Assembly: GCA_030765665.1 (NCBI GenBank)
Contig: JAVCCD010000262.1
Location: 1 to 19,586 of the forward strand
Direction of reading: 5' to 3'
DNA: 19,586 bases
DNA from: Candidatus Tenebribacter mawsonii
Lineage (GTDB): Bacteria; Cloacimonadota; Cloacimonadia; Cloacimonadales; TCS61
The notes under the pieces are model-generated. The model was not told the DNA's origin, did no database searches, and was given only the letters and a program-made list of their open reading frames with translations. Position 1 is the stretch's first letter, and every line of letters starts with the position of its first letter. Position numbers and translations under genes: made by a program. Shown one piece after another: positions 16,749-19,586 of this stretch.

Positions 16749-17282
16749 TTATTTATTTTCTTTTTGTTTGGCTATTGTGTCGATTGCATAGATAAATTTT
16801 CTCAAGATTCCGCTAAGTGCACCAACAAAGCCATTGATAGGTGCGTTGAAACCTTGTAGAACCATTGACAGTAGAACTTCTTTAGAAGGAAGATCGGCTA
16901 GTTTTTCCAGTTGAGATATATCCATTATATCTTTTCCAACTAAACCAATTTTAAACTTCGGGAAGTCCTTGTCAGTCATAATATCTTTTTTGAATTTGGC
17001 TAATTCTCTGGCAGCTGCTACTTCATCTACTTTTGAGATTGCAACAGCAGTTGGACCACTTAAATGTTCGTCAAATTCTTTGATTCCCAATTCATTAAGT
17101 GCGATCTTAATGAATGTGTTCTTTGAAATGAAATAATCAACATCTGCATTCCGCATTCTGTTTCGTAATTCATCAACTTCTTCAATATTGATCCCTTTAT
17201 AATCGATCAGAACGATTGATTTTGCATTGTCGAGTCTATCTTTGATTACTTTTACTGCTTCTTGTTTGTATACTTGTATCAT
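16749..17282 (-). CDS. rplJ: 50S ribosomal protein L10
   Basis: A 177-residue L10, which binds 23S rRNA at the GTPase-associated centre through its N-terminal domain and carries L7/L12 dimers on its C-terminal helix. The pattern SIVLIDYKGINIEEVDELR, YFISKNTFIKIAL and SGPTAVAIS is typical, and the C-terminal RKFIYAIDTIAKQKE helix is of normal form. The ATG at 17282 has AGGAG at 17291-17295, overlapping the rplA stop. The rplA-rplJ gap is only 11 bp, so the long L10 autoregulatory leader found here in E. coli is absent; any L10 control must act elsewhere. Confidence 0.97.
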   Translation of the reverse strand: MIQVYKQEAVKVIKDRLDNAKSIVLIDYKGINIEEVDELRNRMRNADVDYFISKNTFIKIALNELGIKEFDEHLSGPTAVAISKVDEVAAARELAKFKKDIMTDKDFPKFKIGLVGKDIMDISQLEKLADLPSKEVLLSMVLQGFNAPINGFVGALSGILRKFIYAIDTIAKQKENK

Positions 17283-17293
17283 AGTAAACTCTC

Positions 17294-17995
17294 CTACTGC
17301 TTAGCAAGCTTTGAAATGCTTGCTATATCCAATTTAATTCCGGGACCCATAGTTGAAGTAATGTTAATTGAATTGATGTAAATGCCCTTTAGTGCTGCAG
17401 GTCTCTCTCTAATAATTGCTAAAACGATCGTAAGCAAGTTTTCTTTGAGTTGCTGTGCGGTAAAACTTAATTTACCTGCAATAATGTGGAGATTTGAAAA
17501 CTTATCTATACGATAAGTGATCTTTCCACCTTTTGCATCTGCAACTGCTTTCTTCACGTCCATTGTAACTGTACCGTCTTTTGGATTTGGCATAAGACTA
17601 CGAGGTCCTAAAACGCGTCCCAAACGACCGATCTTGCCCATTAAGTTTGGAGTTGTAATTGCAACGTCAAAATTAAACCAACCTGAATTGATCTTCTCAA
17701 CATATTCATCTACTCCAACAAAATCGGCACCAGCTGCTTTTGCTTCATCAGCTTTATCACCTTCTGCAAAAACAAGAACAGTAGAAGTTTTTCCACTACC
17801 ATTCGGCAATACTAAAGAGTTCCTGATTTGTTGATCTGCTTTCCGAGGGTCGACACCTAAATTCATATGTAGTTCAACGGTTTCATCGAATTTAGCTTTT
17901 GGATATTTCAAAAGCAATTCGATAGCTTCGTCGAGCTCATATCTTTTTGTTTTGTCGATCATCTCATGAGCTTGTTTGTTCCTTTTACTAGTCAT
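17294..17995 (-). CDS. rplA: 50S ribosomal protein L1
   Basis: L1 forms the mobile stalk of the large subunit beside the E site and helps release deacylated tRNA; in many bacteria it also represses its own mRNA. The 233-residue length is normal. Recognisable blocks are YELDEAIELLLKYPKAKFDETVELHMNLGVDPRKADQQ, GADFVGVDEYVEKI, and LGRVLGPRSLMPNPKDGTVT. I place the start at ATG 17995 (MTSKRNKQ), because AGGAG at 18001-18005 is 5 nt upstream; the in-frame GTG at 18001 lies inside that SD. The rplK-rplA gap is 43 bp and could host an L1 target, but I saw no clear L1-site structure. Confidence 0.97.
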   Translation of the reverse strand: MTSKRNKQAHEMIDKTKRYELDEAIELLLKYPKAKFDETVELHMNLGVDPRKADQQIRNSLVLPNGSGKTSTVLVFAEGDKADEAKAAGADFVGVDEYVEKINSGWFNFDVAITTPNLMGKIGRLGRVLGPRSLMPNPKDGTVTMDVKKAVADAKGGKITYRIDKFSNLHIIAGKLSFTAQQLKENLLTIVLAIIRERPAALKGIYINSINITSTMGPGIKLDIASISKLAKQ

Positions 17996-18000
17996 TAACA

Positions 18001-18005
18001 CTCCT
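18001..18005 (-). promoter_or_regulatory. SD that fixes the rplA start at 17995
   Basis: AGGAG on the minus strand stands 5 nt before ATG 17993-17995. The GTG at 17999-18001 overlaps it and cannot use it. A second SD-like AGGAG lies further up at 18017-18021 but has no suitable start codon at normal spacing. Confidence 0.8.
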
Positions 18006-18038
18006 TATCGATAATCTCCTGCATAAAAACTGAGTGGT

Positions 18039-18470
18039 TTAGCCTTCGACTAAAACTCCCATATTTCTTGCAGTACCTTCTATCATACGCATAGCACCTT
18101 CAATGTTGTATGCGTTTAGATCTTTCATTTTTATCTCAGCTATTTTCTTTACCTGAGCTTTTGTGATCGTTCCTACTTTTTCTATATGAGGGACTCCAGA
18201 ACCCTTCGCCAAACCAGCTTCCTTTTTAATAAGAACAGCTGCTGGTGGAGTTTTGATCTCAAATGTGTAAGACTTATTTTTCTTAACGTAAATTACAACT
18301 GGGAAAATCATCCCAGGAGAATCTTTTGTTTTATCGTTGAATGCTTTACAAAATTCTCCAATGTTAATCCCTGCTTGACCAAGTGCCGGACCAACTGGCG
18401 GTGCCGGAGTTGCTTTTCCTGCAGGAAGCTGCAATTTTACTAAATGTTCAATATCTTTTGGTTTTGCCAT
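18039..18470 (-). CDS. rplK: 50S ribosomal protein L11
   Basis: A 143-residue L11 of the GTPase-associated centre. The N-terminal domain has LQLPAGKATPAPPVGPALGQAG (thiopeptide-contact prolines) and the C-terminal domain has TKAQVKKIAEIKMKDLNAYNIEGAMRMIEGTARNMGV, which binds 23S rRNA. The ATG at 18470 is preceded by AGGA, 5 nt upstream, and lies 12 bp after the nusG stop. No odd features. Confidence 0.98.
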   Translation of the reverse strand: MAKPKDIEHLVKLQLPAGKATPAPPVGPALGQAGINIGEFCKAFNDKTKDSPGMIFPVVIYVKKNKSYTFEIKTPPAAVLIKKEAGLAKGSGVPHIEKVGTITKAQVKKIAEIKMKDLNAYNIEGAMRMIEGTARNMGVLVEG

Positions 18471-18482
18471 TTTTTCCTCTAT

Positions 18483-19004
18483 TTACATAAGTTCAATCTG
18501 ATCAGTTCTAACCTCTACAGGCGTAACCCTACCAAAGACAGTTACTTTGACAGTAAGTTTTTCTCTGTCATTATGTAATTTTTCTATTACACCTTCGAAG
18601 TCGCTGAATGGACCAGTTGTGATTTTGACCATATCCCCAGGGATATAGTTTACATTTTGTGAAGCAACTTTATCGCGGTCGTCGATACCCAACAAACGTT
18701 TTACCTCAGCATCAGAAAGAGGTTGAGCCTTCTTTCCAGTTCCAAGGAAATGAGTGACACCAGGAAGTCCAACAACAAATGAATATAATTCAGGTGTAAG
18801 ATCAGCTTCTAGTATAACATAACTGTTGAATAATTTTTTTTCACGCTCAATTCTCTTCCCATCTCTAATATGAAATGTTTTTTGAGTAGGAATCAGGATC
18901 TGTCCGATCATTCCATCAAGAGGTGTACCCTTAACTCCCTTCTCCATCGCTTCTCTTATTTTGAATTCATGGGAAGCATAAGTGTGAACAACATACCACT
19001 TCAT
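18483..19004 (-). CDS. nusG: Transcription termination/antitermination factor NusG
   Basis: NusG binds the RNA polymerase clamp and links transcription to Rho or to the ribosome. The 173-residue protein has an N-terminal NGN domain (about 1-110; MKWYVVHTYASHEFKI, then SYVILEADL, then GVTHFLGTGKKAQPLS) and a C-terminal KOW domain (about 121-155; PGDMVKITTGPFSDFEGVIEKL). It has no insertion and looks like housekeeping NusG rather than a specialised paralogue. The ATG at 19004 is 4 bp after the secE stop, and its SD (AAAGG) lies inside the secE coding end. Confidence 0.97.
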   Translation of the reverse strand: MKWYVVHTYASHEFKIREAMEKGVKGTPLDGMIGQILIPTQKTFHIRDGKRIEREKKLFNSYVILEADLTPELYSFVVGLPGVTHFLGTGKKAQPLSDAEVKRLLGIDDRDKVASQNVNYIPGDMVKITTGPFSDFEGVIEKLHNDREKLTVKVTVFGRVTPVEVRTDQIELM

Positions 19005-19008
19005 TTAC

Positions 19009-19200
19009 TTAGCCTTTCAACAATAATTTTCTAATCAAAAAGCCGAAACCTGAATCAACTAAAGACAAAAATAAAGCTACAAACATCGACATCAAGATGA
19101 CTACCGTAGTACCTTCTTTAATATCAGCTCTAGTTGGCCATGATACGTAAGACATTTCCGTCTTAACGCTTTTGAAAAAATTAAATATTTTTTTAAACAT
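19009..19200 (-). CDS. secE: Preprotein translocase subunit SecE
   Basis: A 63-residue SecE of the short single-span type, part of the SecYEG membrane channel. An N-terminal amphipathic helix (MFKKIFNFFKSVKTEM) leads to the family signature SYVSWPTRADIKEGTTVV (17-34), followed by one membrane segment at about 31-57. The ATG at 19200 has a GAGAG SD 3 nt upstream. It lies 16 bp from the end of the tRNA-Trp gene. Confidence 0.96.
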   Translation of the reverse strand: MFKKIFNFFKSVKTEMSYVSWPTRADIKEGTTVVILMSMFVALFLSLVDSGFGFLIRKLLLKG

Positions 19201-19216
19201 AATCTCTCACTTTTAG

Positions 19217-19292
19217 TGGCAGGCCCGGCAGGACTTGAACCCGCAACCCCTGGTTTTGGAGACCAGTGCTCTACCAATTGAGCTACAAGCCT
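19217..19292 (-). tRNA. trnW: tRNA-Trp (anticodon CCA)
   Basis: A 76-nt cloverleaf reads on the minus strand. The acceptor arm AGGCTTG pairs with CGGGCCT, including two G-U pairs. The D arm is GCTC...GAGC, and the anticodon stem CTGGT/ACCAG holds loop CTCCAAA with anticodon CCA (plus-strand 19257-19259). The T arm is GCGGG-TTCAAGT-CCTGC, the discriminator base is G, and the 3' CCA (19217-19219) is encoded. The gene lies between rpmG and secE, and is expected to be cut from the common transcript. Confidence 0.97.
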
Positions 19293-19302
19293 GCATAATT
19301 AT

Positions 19303-19452
19303 TTATCTGGTTTGCTTATGATCAGTATGCTTTCTACATTTAGGGCAATATTTCTTATACTCTACTCTTTTAGGATGAGTTCTCTTATTTTTAGTAGAAG
19401 AATAATTTCTATTTTTGCATACTTCACAAGCCATTGTGATTATTTCTCTCAT
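19303..19452 (-). CDS. rpmG: 50S ribosomal protein L33, zinc-binding form
   Basis: A 49-residue protein starting at ATG 19452 (MREIITMACEVCKNRN), an N-terminus typical of L33; the ATG at 19434 would lose it. AGGA at 19457-19460 is 4 nt upstream. CxxC pairs at residues 9/12 and 36/39 (CEVC, CPKC) mark the zinc-binding type. Conserved YSSTKNKRTHPKRVEYKKYCPKCRKHT fits the family. It is followed by tRNA-Trp after 10 bp and preceded by the tuf stop by 6 bp. Some bacteria exchange zinc and zinc-free L33 under zinc limitation; no such signal is seen here. Confidence 0.95.
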   Translation of the reverse strand: MREIITMACEVCKNRNYSSTKNKRTHPKRVEYKKYCPKCRKHTDHKQTR

Positions 19453-19458
19453 TTTTTC

Positions 19459-19586
19459 CTACTCAAGAACATCGCCGACAACGCCAGCGCCGATAGTTCT
19501 TCCACCTTCACGAATCGCATAACGAAGTCCTTTCTCCATTGCGATTGGAGTAATAAGCTCTGCTGATATTGTTACGTTATCACCTG
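19459..19586 (-). CDS. tuf: Elongation factor Tu, C-terminal end
   Basis: The right edge cuts this gene. The last 41 codons read GDNVTISAELITPIAMEKGL, then RYAIREGGRTIGAGVVGDVLE and a TAG stop at 19459-19461, the standard C-terminus of EF-Tu (domain III barrel). EF-Tu carries aminoacyl-tRNA to the ribosome. It heads the block tuf-rpmG-trnW-secE-nusG, and the operon promoter presumably lies beyond the window. Only the end is visible, so its completeness is unknown. Confidence 0.96.
   Translation of the reverse strand, partial: GDNVTISAELITPIAMEKGLRYAIREGGRTIGAGVVGDVLE

Noticed and set aside
17517..17834. Open frame of 105 codons on the plus strand opposite rplA
   Set aside because: Shadow of rplA, with no SD-supported start or known motif.
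18001..18001. GTG start for rplA at 18001
   Set aside because: The codon lies inside the AGGAG that serves the ATG at 17995.
1..19586. CRISPR array, insertion sequence or phage genes
   Set aside because: No regularly spaced repeats, transposase, integrase or phage structural motifs were seen.

Overview
All genes in this window lie on the minus strand, so transcription runs from high to low coordinates. The DNA is AT-rich. The organism is a bacterium with the standard transcription and translation core. An exported gingipain-type (C25) peptidase at the left end, a beta subunit with the large coiled-coil insertion, and the overall sequence style suggest the FCB side of the tree, possibly a Cloacimonadota-like lineage. 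That placement is inferred from recalled family features and was not tested with a tree.

Reading in the direction of transcription, 19586 to 5288 is one nearly gapless block: end of tuf (EF-Tu), rpmG (L33), tRNA-Trp, secE, nusG, rplK, rplA, rplJ, rplL, rpoB, rpoC, rpsL, rpsG, fusA. It joins the classical rif (beta) cluster to the str cluster. tuf sits at the front with rpmG and trnW rather than after fusA. Most junctions are 0 to 20 bp, and Shine-Dalgarno (SD) sites often lie inside the end of the preceding gene. The main exception is the 117-bp rplL-rpoB gap, which holds a strong stem-loop and is a likely attenuator or processing site. A second imperfect palindrome sits between fusA and prmC.

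From 5226 downward come prmC (release-factor methyltransferase), an AbiEi/AbiEii toxin-antitoxin pair, and murA. The AbiE pair has its own 149-bp leader with two inverted repeats and a possible promoter. It appears inserted between prmC and murA, and the murA start lies 11 bp after the toxin stop. After a 341-bp AT-rich gap with repeat and palindrome structure, the window ends inside a secreted C25-family peptidase gene whose catalytic residues lie beyond the edge.

Reading start sites from SD spacing changes several starts. rplL should begin at 16725, rplA at 17995 and rpmG at 19452. rpoB begins at TTG and rpsL at GTG. prmC may begin at a TTG at 5214.

I found no clearly new multi-gene system. 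The items most worth a second look are the AbiE module placed ahead of murA with its paired inverted repeats, the divergent domain IV of EF-G, the rplL-rpoB hairpin, and the repeat-palindrome element near 1233-1263.
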